A stretch of DNA of 64,000 nt from an uncultured Bacteroidota bacterium (GTDB lineage: Bacteria; Bacteroidota; Bacteroidia; Flavobacteriales; Flavobacteriaceae). The notes under the pieces are model-generated. The model made no database searches, was not told the DNA's origin, and worked only from the letters and a program-made list of their open reading frames with translations. Positions 1 to 7,318 of this stretch are shown piece by piece. The translations under genes were made by a program, and so were the position numbers. The stretch lies in NCBI GenBank assembly GCA_902560045.1, contig CACEKJ010000001.1, positions 1 through 64,000 on the forward strand, read 5' to 3'. Each line of letters begins with the position of its first letter. Within the stretch, counting starts at the first letter, position 1.

Positions 1-1
1 T

Positions 2-1093
2 ACTCTTTTAAAAAAACTTCAAGTTTTAGGAGGTGTTATTAACACGTCCAATACGATACCCGTTTTAGATCACTTTCTATTTGAGCTCAATAATTCCAAA
101 CTTACTATTACCTCTAGTGATCTTGAAACTACTATGATCTCCTCGATTGATGTAGACAGCACAAGCAAAGGTGAGGTAGCTATTCCATCAAAATTATTAA
201 TTGATACTTTAAAAACATTTCCGGAACAACCTTTAACATTTACGGTTGAAGAAAATAACACGGTTGAAATAAGTTCTAACCATGGAAAATATGCTCTTGC
301 CTATACTGAAGGTGAACAATTTCCAAAAACCATAACATTAGATAATCCTTCAAGTACTAAGATATCTAGCGAGATTTTAGCAAAAGCGATAAATTCGACA
401 ATATTTGCCTCAGGCAATGATGACCTTAGACCTGTAATGAGTGGAGTATTCTTTCAATTGACATCTGAAAACTTAACATTTGTTGCTACGGATGCTCATA
501 AACTTGTAAAGTACAAGAGAAATGATATAAAGGCATCTACTTTGGCTGAATTTATTATGCCAAAAAAACCCCTAAATCTTTTAAAAAATATTATTGATAA
601 TGATCATGAAATAACAATTGAATACAACAATTCAAATGCAAAATTTGAAATGGATGGCTTAACAGTGATCTGTAGACTTATTGACGGTCAATACCCAAAC
701 TACGAAGCTGTTATTCCAAATGAAAACCCTAATGTATTAACCATTGATAGATCATTACTTTTAAGTTCATTGAAAAGAGTGTCAATCTTCTCAAATAAAA
801 CTACGCATCAAGTAAGATTAAAAATTGCTGGTGCAGAATTAAATATCTCTGCTGAGGATGTTGATTTTAGCAATAAAGCAGAAGAAAGATTAACTTGTGA
901 TTATAAAGGTGAAGACATAGAAATTGGGTTTAATTCAAGATTTTTAATTGAAATGACTAACAACTTAGAGTGTAAAGAAGTTAAATTAGAAATGAGCCTT
1001 CCTAACAGAGCAGGAATCTTAAGACCTCTAGATGGTTATTCTAAGGATGAAGAGTTGACCATGCTGGTTATGCCTGTTATGCTAAATAACTAA
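2..1093 (+). CDS. dnaN: DNA polymerase III beta subunit (sliding clamp), 5'-truncated by window edge
   Basis: This is the ring-shaped processivity clamp that tethers DNA polymerase III to DNA. The frame is open from the first bases of the window, and residues typical of the clamp N-terminus (LQVLGGVI, then SDLETTM) precede the first ATG at 134. The start codon therefore lies upstream of the window and only roughly 10-20 N-terminal residues are missing. Family hallmarks downstream are the second-domain run FASGNDDLRPVMSGV, the VATDAHKL motif and the C-terminal MLVMPVML tail, which in known clamps forms part of the partner-binding pocket. The TAA stop is one base from the stop of the convergent secreted-protein gene, with no hairpin terminator between them. 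The identification is secure; only the true start is unseen. Confidence 0.96.
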   Translation, partial: TLLKKLQVLGGVINTSNTIPVLDHFLFELNNSKLTITSSDLETTMISSIDVDSTSKGEVAIPSKLLIDTLKTFPEQPLTFTVEENNTVEISSNHGKYALAYTEGEQFPKTITLDNPSSTKISSEILAKAINSTIFASGNDDLRPVMSGVFFQLTSENLTFVATDAHKLVKYKRNDIKASTLAEFIMPKKPLNLLKNIIDNDHEITIEYNNSNAKFEMDGLTVICRLIDGQYPNYEAVIPNENPNVLTIDRSLLLSSLKRVSIFSNKTTHQVRLKIAGAELNISAEDVDFSNKAEERLTCDYKGEDIEIGFNSRFLIEMTNNLECKEVKLEMSLPNRAGILRPLDGYSKDEELTMLVMPVMLNN

Positions 1094-1094
1094 T

Positions 1095-1745
1095 CTACTT
1101 TTTAAAAACTACCAACTTTGCTTTAAAACCAGTTGAAATTGCCCATTTTTTATTGGAAAGCTCTTTACCAAACTCATCAAGCACTAACAATTGTGCGGTA
1201 TTGGGGCTTGAATCACCCTCATTTAAAGCAATAAAATCAATATTATTATACCCTTCATCTAAATCTACATCAACAACAAAGAACATTGAAGAAAGTAAGA
1301 TATTAGGGTGAATTATTGAACCATTCAAAATCAACCTTATTCTATCACCATCAACATATTCATGATCTCTGCATTTGATAATTATATATTTTGAATTTGT
1401 TTCTAGGTCTCCTAAATAATAATCTTTTCTAAATTTTGATTTGTTTCCGTTTCCTTCGTTAAAACTCTGTCTAATCACCCAAGTTGGTGTTACTAGATTT
1501 GTTTTACCAGTGATATCAATTTCTTTACGAGATCCGTTCAAATCAACATCTAGATTATAATTAAAATATTTTTTTGGTTCTTTATTGGTTAATCCAATTG
1601 GCTTTATTCTGTTTAAATTAAAGCTATTCATATTGACATTAGAAGTGTCTAAAGATTTTATATTCAGTGACTTAATAGCAGTTTCTTGTGAGAAGGATTC
1701 TGCAGTGAATAAAATAAAAAGAATAAATAATATATATAATCTCAT
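1095..1745 (-). CDS. Secreted protein of unknown function (SPI signal peptide, mature Gln)
   Basis: A 216-residue exported protein. A hydrophobic signal peptide (residues 4-14) ends in SFS-Q, so predicted signal peptidase I cleavage leaves Gln20 as the mature N-terminus. The last 100 residues contain a conserved-looking block with DGDRIRLILNG and later NEGDSSPNTAQ, then a strand-rich tail. I have an impression of a beta-sandwich domain found in other Bacteroidota secreted proteins but cannot name a family. There is no C-terminal T9SS sorting signal, so it is probably periplasmic. It converges on dnaN with a 1-nt gap and is divergent from the TauE-like gene across a 106-bp spacer in which I see no exact TAnnTTTG box. 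The function is unknown. Confidence 0.85.
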   Translation of the reverse strand: MRLYILFILFILFTAESFSQETAIKSLNIKSLDTSNVNMNSFNLNRIKPIGLTNKEPKKYFNYNLDVDLNGSRKEIDITGKTNLVTPTWVIRQSFNEGNGNKSKFRKDYYLGDLETNSKYIIIKCRDHEYVDGDRIRLILNGSIIHPNILLSSMFFVVDVDLDEGYNNIDFIALNEGDSSPNTAQLLVLDEFGKELSNKKWAISTGFKAKLVVFKK

Positions 1746-1851
1746 TTAAAAAATAAAAAGCTCGTGTAAAGATATTTAAAATGATTATCAGATTTTAAAA
1801 TATTAAACTTATCTTAACATAACTACAAAACAAACTAACTAAAAATATTTC

Positions 1852-2658
1852 TTGGAAACACTTGAAATTTTAGGATATATAGGAGCTTTTATTGTTGGAT
1901 TAATTTTAGGGTTAATTGGTAGTGGTGGTTCTATATTATCTGTTCCTATTTTGGTTTATCTATTTGGAATAAATCCCGTAACGGCTACAGCTTACTCCCT
2001 TTTTATTGTTGGTACTACTTCTTTGATCGGATCCATAAGAAATCTAAAAAATAAACTTATAGATTACAAAACTACATTACTTTTTTCTGTATCAGCTATC
2101 ATTTCAGTCTATATAACAAGAAGATATCTTATTAATTTGATTCCAGAAATTGTTATTGAAACCGATTTTATTGTAGTTTCTAAAGATCAATTAATTATGT
2201 TGTTGTTTGCTATATTAATGATTGCGGCTGGTATTTTAATGATTAACAAAACCCCTAAGACAATAGTTAAGATTAAACAAACAAAAACAATTGCTCCTAA
2301 TAAGCTATTGATTTTTTCTGAAGGTTCATTGATAGGTTTTTTGACTGGATTGATAGGTGCCGGTGGTGGATTCATAATCATTCCTATTCTTGTAATTCTC
2401 TCTGACTTGAGAATGAAAGCAGCTGTAGCTACTTCACTAGCAATTATTTCATTAAAATCACTCATTGGATTTATAGGAGATGTACAAAATTTAGAAATAA
2501 ACTGGAGTTTTCTTCTAATCTTTACCTTAATTTCAGTTCTGGGGATTTTTGTAGGACAAAAATATTCTCAAAACATTTCAGACAATACCCTCAAAATAAA
2601 TTTTGGAACTTTTGTTATCGCAATTGCTTTCCTGATAATATTTGTAGAAATTATTTAG
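1852..2658 (+). CDS. TauE/SafE-family membrane permease (sulfite/organosulfur anion exporter family)
   Basis: A 268-residue polytopic inner-membrane protein with about eight hydrophobic segments. Two glycine-rich repeats mark the inverted two-halves layout of the TauE/SafE (DUF81) family: GLIGSGGSILSVPIL near residues 21-35 and GLIGAGGGFIIIPIL near 165-180. Members export sulfite, sulfoacetate or related anions; the substrate cannot be read from sequence. Translation begins at TTG (1852), since no ATG lies near the conserved N-terminus. Its last 8 bases overlap, tail to tail, the end of a short minus-strand ORF. The neighbours do not reveal a sulfur pathway. Confidence 0.88.
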   Translation: METLEILGYIGAFIVGLILGLIGSGGSILSVPILVYLFGINPVTATAYSLFIVGTTSLIGSIRNLKNKLIDYKTTLLFSVSAIISVYITRRYLINLIPEIVIETDFIVVSKDQLIMLLFAILMIAAGILMINKTPKTIVKIKQTKTIAPNKLLIFSEGSLIGFLTGLIGAGGGFIIIPILVILSDLRMKAAVATSLAIISLKSLIGFIGDVQNLEINWSFLLIFTLISVLGIFVGQKYSQNISDNTLKINFGTFVIAIAFLIIFVEII

Positions 2659-2782
2659 TTTTTTTTAGGAATAATCCTAGAGGAAAAATAAGTAATAAGG
2701 CATATATTTTAAATAATAAACCCACAAGGGGTATTAAAATCATTAAAAAAACAAGAAAGCTTTTATTTTTAAAAAAACCCAT
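2651..2782 (-). CDS. Candidate 43-residue hydrophobic peptide coupled to the RidA-like gene
   Basis: A short open frame of 43 codons plus TAA. Its ATG (2782-2780) shares one base with the TAA stop of the upstream RidA-like gene (TAATG), the classic layout for termination-reinitiation. The product begins MGFFKNKSFLVF, has one long or two short hydrophobic segments (about residues 9-40), and ends in the basic tail FLKKTK. It fills the otherwise empty space between the RidA-like gene and the convergent TauE-like gene, overlapping the latter by 8 bases, the same overlap length seen at other convergent pairs in this window. It is supported only by coupling, hydrophobicity and packing. It could be chance in AT-rich DNA, and I recognise no homologue. 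Confidence 0.5.
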   Translation of the reverse strand: MGFFKNKSFLVFLMILIPLVGLLFKIYALLLIFPLGLFLKKTK

Positions 2783-3267
2783 TACTTTCTTTTGATCGCC
2801 ATACACTCAATCTCAAGTTTTGCTCCTAGCGCTAAACCACTTCCAGCAAAAGCACTTCTAGCAGGCAATTTATCAGTATTAAAAAACTTTTTATATTCCT
2901 GACTCATAAGGGGCCAATCTTTTATATCAGCTAACATACAAGTACATTTAAATATATCATCCATCGATCCTCCCATTTTTTCCAATCTGTTCTTAATGTT
3001 CATCATAGTCTGTCTAGTTTCTGCTACAATACCCCCAGAAACCACCGAACCATCAGGTAATGTACCAATTGCACCAGATAAATAAATTATCCCGTTTACC
3101 ACTGTAGCATCAGAAAAAGGGTATCCTTTTTCCTTTGTCTCATCTGAATTTACATATTGAATTTCATTTTGACTGCTTTGAGAATTTGATGCAACCTTTT
3201 TGTTTGCAACATTTAACGACAAACAAGACTGTAATAAAACGATAAAAAATAAAAATTTAACCCTCAT
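2782..3267 (-). CDS. RidA/YjgF-family protein with lipoprotein signal peptide
   Basis: A 161-residue protein. The C-terminal ~120 residues are a RidA (YjgF/UK114) domain: FSDATVVNGIIYLSGAIG, then KLPARSAFAGSGLALGAKLEIE, which keeps the Arg that in enamine/imine deaminases binds the substrate carboxylate. Cytosolic RidA hydrolyses reactive enamine intermediates from PLP enzymes. Here a lipobox (IVLLQSC, Cys15) and a linker of about 30 residues precede the domain, so it is predicted to be a periplasmic lipoprotein. The ATG at 3267 is chosen over an upstream in-frame Met because it places the hydrophobic core and lipobox correctly. It overlaps the preceding gene by 11 nt and is coupled to the 43-residue ORF downstream. 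Its substrate outside the cytoplasm is unknown. Confidence 0.85.
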   Translation of the reverse strand: MRVKFLFFIVLLQSCLSLNVANKKVASNSQSSQNEIQYVNSDETKEKGYPFSDATVVNGIIYLSGAIGTLPDGSVVSGGIVAETRQTMMNIKNRLEKMGGSMDDIFKCTCMLADIKDWPLMSQEYKKFFNTDKLPARSAFAGSGLALGAKLEIECMAIKRK

Positions 3268-3778
3268 GAGTATCAATTTTAGAATTTGAAACAATTAGAT
3301 AAACAAAAATCAAGGTAGATATGGTTCCCAAAATAAAAGATCCAGTATCGTATTTTAATATCAAAATGTCAGAGATCACATCAAAAGCTACAACAGCAAA
3401 AAATATATTGTTTCTTTGCTCATAAAATAACGCTGAAATTCTTTTGTAATAATTTGCCAATCCAAACCATATTATAGGCACAATACATACTATAAAAACT
3501 AGGATCCAAACAGCTGAAAATGAATTCATAAAATCATTTAGATAAAACTCAGGATTCTCAGCTATTTTTATAGCTAATTCATCTCCAAACTTTTGTATTT
3601 CCGTCTGATTTTCAACACTAGGATCTGAAATATCAAATTCACTTAAAGACATGAAGTAAGTAGTCCATTTAGCAATTGTAGCTATAATTAAAGGTATACA
3701 CATTACTATTATAAAAAGTGTTCTTAATAAGAATGTTTTACCGCTAATTGTTCCAGAAAAAGTAAAGAATTTTTTCAT
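3257..3778 (-). CDS. Membrane protein, DUF805-like
   Basis: A 173-residue protein with four predicted hydrophobic segments (about residues 15-35, 90-110, 125-140, 146-163). The N-terminal FFTFSGTISGKTFLLR and the later NYYKRISALFYEQRNN resemble the F-F-G-R-R and K-R-x-x-D landmarks of DUF805 proteins, but several consensus arginines are missing, so the family call is tentative. An extramembrane loop with many Asp and Glu lies between segments 1 and 2. It sits between an exported NTF2-like protein (1-nt gap) and the RidA-like lipoprotein (11-nt overlap), so these are probably co-transcribed. The function is unknown. Confidence 0.7.
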   Translation of the reverse strand: MKKFFTFSGTISGKTFLLRTLFIIVMCIPLIIATIAKWTTYFMSLSEFDISDPSVENQTEIQKFGDELAIKIAENPEFYLNDFMNSFSAVWILVFIVCIVPIIWFGLANYYKRISALFYEQRNNIFFAVVAFDVISDILILKYDTGSFILGTISTLIFVYLIVSNSKIDTHEG

Positions 3779-3779
3779 A

Positions 3780-4340
3780 TTATTTTTTGTTTTTATTTAG
3801 TTCAACCCCAGACATTGAAAACATCTTCCATGTTTTGTCTACTTTCTTGTACATATAAATTCCTCTACCAGTAAAAATTCTCTCGTAATTGGAATTAAAT
3901 CTAGAATATGTCGCGTCAACCATACAGATATCTTTTGAAATCCATATTACCCTGGATTTTTCTAACATACTATACTTATAACCCTCTTGAACCTCATTTC
4001 TAATTTTTTTGTACCAATTCATTAAATCTTTTTCATTATCAACTATTATGGGATCACCAAAAACTGATAAAGTGACTGGATATGTGAAGTATGTTTTAAT
4101 TTTTTCAAAATCTGAATATTCAAATGCTTTGCTATACTCCTCCCATCTGTTAATAATCCTGTTTTCAACCATCTTTTTTGTATTAAACGGATTAGAAGAA
4201 CGTTTATCCTTCATCTTGGATTTATTGGCAATCATTTTCTTTTTTATCATGGCTTGATTTGCCATTTTTTTGTTTTTCATTTGATTTTGAGAAAATCCAA
4301 ACATCGGCAACAAGATCAGAATTAATAATATTTTTTTCAT
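3780..4340 (-). CDS. Exported NTF2-like (SnoaL-type) protein
   Basis: A 186-residue protein with an SPI signal peptide ending GFS-Q (Gln18 as mature start). A very basic Lys/Met/Asn-rich linker follows (about residues 20-60). The C-terminal ~120 residues look like an NTF2-like cone fold: RWEEYSKAFEYSDFEKIKTYF, then KDICMVDATYSRFN and GRGIYMYKKVDKTWKM. Such domains are small ligand-binding or isomerase scaffolds, and no catalytic residues can be assigned. The gene lies 21 bp downstream of the DUF1295-type gene and 1 bp upstream of the DUF805-like gene, so it is probably in the same operon. Confidence 0.78.
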   Translation of the reverse strand: MKKILLILILLPMFGFSQNQMKNKKMANQAMIKKKMIANKSKMKDKRSSNPFNTKKMVENRIINRWEEYSKAFEYSDFEKIKTYFTYPVTLSVFGDPIIVDNEKDLMNWYKKIRNEVQEGYKYSMLEKSRVIWISKDICMVDATYSRFNSNYERIFTGRGIYMYKKVDKTWKMFSMSGVELNKNKK

Positions 4341-4361
4341 TGATAGTTTGTATTAAGTAAA

Positions 4362-5207
4362 TTAATTAAAAAGTTTAAAAAAAAGTCTAGGAGTATTCTT
4401 TATGTATTCTTTATAAGATTCAAGATGTCCCCACTTCTTTAAACCTTGATCTTCTAGAATTCTAACGCCAGAAATGTATACAAGTAAAATATAAACAAAC
4501 AATGGAGATATTAATGTTATGTATTGTAATCCCTCTAGAGAGGATATAGACATGACAGCGATTCCTGACCAAAGTAAAATTTCACCAAAATAGTTTGGAT
4601 GTCTAGACAATGCCCACAGACCCGTTGAAATAAATTTGTCCTTGTTTTCTGATTTTTTTCTAAAATTAGTTTTTTGACGATCAGCTATAATCTCAATTGC
4701 AAAACCTAAAATAAATATCAATAGACCAATGTAAAATACATTGTTGATAATTATTCCATTATATGAAGATAAAGCTGTTAAAACGCACAGTAAACACATA
4801 GAAACCCACATACCCTGCAAAGTCCATGTCATTAAGAATCTTGTAAAATTTGTCTTAATTGTCCTAAACCTTCTATCCTCACCTGCTTTATGAATTCTCA
4901 TAAATAAAAAAGATCCTAGTCTGATGGCCCAAACTGTAACACATCCAACGATAATATAGTCAGCAATTTTATCTGTTCCCGTAATATAAATGGTTGATAA
5001 AATTATTGATATGTAAGTAATACTACCTGTGAGGTCAAAGAATTTTTCTGTTTGAAAATAATATGCAGGAATAAAGCTGATCCACTGAATACAAAAGATC
5101 AGTATTACAAGGTTTTTGACTAATATTAAATCAGTTAGTAGAGCTAATTGAAAAGGAATATAAAAAGCAATTACTGATGACAAAAGATTAAAAAGATGAT
5201 TTTTCAT
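4362..5207 (-). CDS. DUF1295-family membrane protein (steroid 5-alpha-reductase / ICMT-like fold)
   Basis: A 281-residue polytopic membrane protein. The C-terminal segment GLWALSRHPNYFGEILLW is the signature of the DUF1295/steroid-5-alpha-reductase C-terminal and isoprenylcysteine methyltransferase-like families; in these the His-Pro-Asn-Tyr-Glu motif lines a nucleotide- or cofactor-binding site. There are about seven hydrophobic segments. The substrate is unknown; related bacterial genes are annotated only as membrane proteins or putative reductases. Its ATG overlaps the stop of the upstream 86-residue gene by 4 nt (ATGA), so the two are translationally coupled. Confidence 0.88.
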   Translation of the reverse strand: MKNHLFNLLSSVIAFYIPFQLALLTDLILVKNLVILIFCIQWISFIPAYYFQTEKFFDLTGSITYISIILSTIYITGTDKIADYIIVGCVTVWAIRLGSFLFMRIHKAGEDRRFRTIKTNFTRFLMTWTLQGMWVSMCLLCVLTALSSYNGIIINNVFYIGLLIFILGFAIEIIADRQKTNFRKKSENKDKFISTGLWALSRHPNYFGEILLWSGIAVMSISSLEGLQYITLISPLFVYILLVYISGVRILEDQGLKKWGHLESYKEYIKNTPRLFFKLFN

Positions 5208-5464
5208 TTAACGTTTATATAAGCGATGAATAACAATAGATATACCACTAGGTAAATTCTATACTGGTTTCTTGTTTTAATATAAAATTTATCCTCAGGA
5301 AATAAATTAAAAAATAAACCCCTTAACTCCTTTACAAATACGGGTTTAATATTAATTTTCCAGTCATTTGTCTGATAGACTATTTTTCTAAACTTATTTC
5401 TAAAATAAGTACTTGGAATTCCCCAAATAAATAGAATTAGTAATAGAATATTAGAATAACTCAT
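5204..5464 (-). CDS. Small two-TM membrane protein of unknown function
   Basis: An 86-residue protein with hydrophobic segments at about residues 5-19 and 69-84, separated by a basic and aromatic central region (FRNKFRKIVYQTNDWK). I recognise no family. The 4-nt overlap with the DUF1295-type gene suggests the two products work together, possibly as an accessory subunit. It starts at ATG 5464, 28 bp after the stop of the upstream lipoprotein gene. Confidence 0.72.
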   Translation of the reverse strand: MSYSNILLLILFIWGIPSTYFRNKFRKIVYQTNDWKINIKPVFVKELRGLFFNLFPEDKFYIKTRNQYRIYLVVYLLLFIAYINVK

Positions 5465-5492
5465 AAAGTCCTATTAATGTAAATAAAAACTT

Positions 5493-5975
5493 TTACTCAC
5501 CCATATTTGCTACGTACTCAGCAGAATCAAATATATAAGTTACTTCAGAAACCTTATCACCATCCCACTTAAACCAAGCATGAACTGGATTTCCTACAAC
5601 TACCTCTGACGACTTGCTTGTACCTTCCCAATCAAACCAAGTACTGGTATAAGTATCACCATCATCAAAAATAAATGTTGCTGTAGCTCTGTCAGAATTT
5701 TTAATATCATTGTAAAACTCTCTTCCACCCATAAAAGCAGCCATCATTTCAGCAGGTGACATTTCCTGACCATTCACGTTTGCAACTGCATCTTCTGTAA
5801 AAATAGCTTCTTGACCTGTCATATCGTTAGCAAGATATGCATCATTAAAAGCATCCATAACTAAAGATTTTGCATCTCCCCCTTCGATAATTCCAGTTTG
5901 AGATTCATTTTTAACCTCTGTATCGCATGATAAAAAAGTTAAAAGTAATGTTAGTGTAAAAAATATGTTTTTCAT
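5493..5975 (-). CDS. Lipoprotein with NTF2-like (SnoaL) domain
   Basis: A 160-residue predicted lipoprotein with lipobox LTFLSC (Cys17) followed by an acidic, Asn-rich stretch. The rest fits a SnoaL/NTF2-like domain: AFNDAYLANDMTGQEAIF, the acidic loop FIFDDGDTYTSTWFDWEG, then VHAWFKWDGDKVSEVTYIFD. It is markedly acidic, unlike the basic NTF2-like protein at 3780-4340, so they are not recent duplicates. It may be surface-exposed, because acidic residues close to the lipidated Cys resemble Bacteroidota lipoprotein export signals; that is inference. It lies 12 bp downstream of the DUF1028 gene. Confidence 0.8.
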   Translation of the reverse strand: MKNIFFTLTLLLTFLSCDTEVKNESQTGIIEGGDAKSLVMDAFNDAYLANDMTGQEAIFTEDAVANVNGQEMSPAEMMAAFMGGREFYNDIKNSDRATATFIFDDGDTYTSTWFDWEGTSKSSEVVVGNPVHAWFKWDGDKVSEVTYIFDSAEYVANMGE

Positions 5976-5987
5976 GTTTATTTAAAT

Positions 5988-6968
5988 TTAATTGATTATT
6001 AATTTTTTTGTTAAGATTTTATTTTCAGCTTCAACCTTTATGATATATGTTCCAGATTCTAATACTGAAACATCTAATTTACTAACATTTATATTTTTAT
6101 TCAAAACCAATTTTCCGTTAATATCAAAAATTTGAATATTCTTATTATTTTGATTGACAGAATTAATGTTTAATAATTGACCTTTTTCAAGTGGGTTTGG
6201 AATAAGCCTAATGTTTTCATTGTTAAAATTTTCTAGACTTAAAAATTCATTATATGATTCTTGTAATATGTCTATTGGCTCAATACCTGATTGCTGTGAA
6301 CCGATATTTATCTCTAAAGTAGGTTGATCAATTGAATCATTAGGGCCGTAAACAACTAAAAAAGCGGTTGCAGATGAGGTGCCGTATTGTAAACATCTAG
6401 AATCTGCTCCAGCTACATTAGCTCCTTGCATGGCGGCCATTAATTTATCAGAAAGTGAACCCTCTGTACTTAAGAAGTTATTTTCCATGTTGTCAATAAT
6501 GCTTTGATCAAGCAAAATATTTCCTTGTATACTATATGTTTCTCCTTGCCTGTCCTCTTTATAGTCATCAGCAAAATTTCCGGTGAAACCAGCAGTTCTT
6601 ACCTCACCAGTAGAATCAAAATCAACTATGCCGTATTGTCTGTATTGGAAATTTCCAGCGCTACATTGATCATTATTATTTAACCAGGTAATTATTTGTG
6701 AAGGTGTGTATCCTTGATCCATTAATGAAATAGCATTATTCATATTAACATTTGGAATACAAACATATGCTTGTGACAAAACCCCTCCCTTTCCAGGTAT
6801 TATCGAGGAAATTATGTCAATAATACCATCATTTTGCCCGAATAAACAGGTTGCTCCTGCAGCACCAACTTCTCCAGTTTCTGGATCAACTGCAATTATA
6901 GAAAAAGTGTCTTGTGAATACGATAAAGTGTTAAATAAAAAAATAAATGCAAACAAAAGTCTTTTCAT
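5988..6968 (-). CDS. DUF1028 (Ntn-hydrolase-like) protein secreted by T9SS
   Basis: A 326-residue protein. The signal peptide ends LSYS-Q (mature Gln19). Residues 20-225 form a DUF1028 domain: DTFSIIAVDPETGEVGAAGA at its start, GKGGVLSQAYV, then ADSRCLQYGTSSATAFLVV. As I recall, DUF1028 belongs to the Ntn-hydrolase clan. The C-terminal ~75 residues are a type A T9SS sorting domain (IRLIPNPLEKGQLLNI, FDINGKLVLN, GTYIIKVE, final KKLIIN), so the protein is sent across the outer membrane by T9SS and then anchored or released. If it is a true Ntn enzyme, its nucleophile should be N-terminal after processing, yet Thr21 lies two residues inside the predicted cleavage site. Confidence 0.88.
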   Translation of the reverse strand: MKRLLFAFIFLFNTLSYSQDTFSIIAVDPETGEVGAAGATCLFGQNDGIIDIISSIIPGKGGVLSQAYVCIPNVNMNNAISLMDQGYTPSQIITWLNNNDQCSAGNFQYRQYGIVDFDSTGEVRTAGFTGNFADDYKEDRQGETYSIQGNILLDQSIIDNMENNFLSTEGSLSDKLMAAMQGANVAGADSRCLQYGTSSATAFLVVYGPNDSIDQPTLEINIGSQQSGIEPIDILQESYNEFLSLENFNNENIRLIPNPLEKGQLLNINSVNQNNKNIQIFDINGKLVLNKNINVSKLDVSVLESGTYIIKVEAENKILTKKLIIN

Positions 6969-6994
6969 ACATACAATTTACAATTTTTTTAAAT

Positions 6995-7207
6995 CTAACA
7001 ACATCCACAGCTTTTTTGTGAGATATGGTCTTTTGGTTTTTTAATTTTGCAAGAATAAATCGGGAATTTAGCTAGAAACATCTCTCCTAATATTACGTTA
7101 GAAATATAATTCTCTCCTCCGAATTTATTTCTAATCGCCAATCCAAATTCTTCAATACTATATAATTTATTTTCTAAATCTAAAGGGTTGGAATTATCTT
7201 TTTTCAT
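6995..7207 (-). CDS. Small soluble hypothetical protein with C-terminal Cys cluster
   Basis: A 70-residue protein without signal peptide or membrane segment. It begins MKKDNSNPLDLENKLYSIEE, reads like a small helical domain, and ends in SQKSCGCC with a further Cys in YSCKIKK, which could bind a metal or form a thiol site. I recognise no family. An exact TAAATTTG box ends only four bases before the ATG, so transcription might start at or next to the AUG. It lies 26 bp upstream of the DUF1028 gene and may head that operon. A strong hairpin (7270-7301) separates it from the gene upstream. Confidence 0.68.
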   Translation of the reverse strand: MKKDNSNPLDLENKLYSIEEFGLAIRNKFGGENYISNVILGEMFLAKFPIYSCKIKKPKDHISQKSCGCC

Positions 7208-7211
7208 ATTT

Positions 7212-7219
7212 CAAATTTA
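7212..7219 (-). promoter_or_regulatory. Candidate -7 promoter box TAAATTTG
   Basis: An exact match to the Bacteroidota -7 consensus TAnnTTTG on the minus strand, four bases upstream of the ATG at 7207. No TTG is seen 17-23 bases further upstream. If used, the mRNA would start at or within about 1 base of the start codon. Confidence 0.4.
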
Positions 7220-7269
7220 CAAATATTATATAAGTAAAAGATAGATTAAAAATTAGTCTGTTTGTCAAC

Positions 7270-7301
7270 AAAAAAACCCTCAATTACTTGAGGGTTTTTT
7301 T
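7270..7301 (-). terminator. Rho-independent terminator after the VirB10-like gene
   Basis: A perfect hairpin with stem CCCTCAA/TTGAGGG and loop TTAC, flanked by runs of seven A and seven T that extend the pairing. On the minus strand it lies 18 bases past the stop of the gene at 7319-8023 and ends in a U-tract. It is symmetric enough to act in both directions. Confidence 0.9.
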
Positions 7302-7318
7302 GTGATAATTCTAAAGTT

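Noticed and set aside
1746-1851. Promoters in the divergent spacer before the TauE-like gene
   Set aside because: Only imperfect boxes such as TATCTTTA are seen; nothing exact.
3780-5975. The two NTF2-like genes as a recent duplication
   Set aside because: One product is strongly basic and the other strongly acidic, with different signals and no shared runs of residues.
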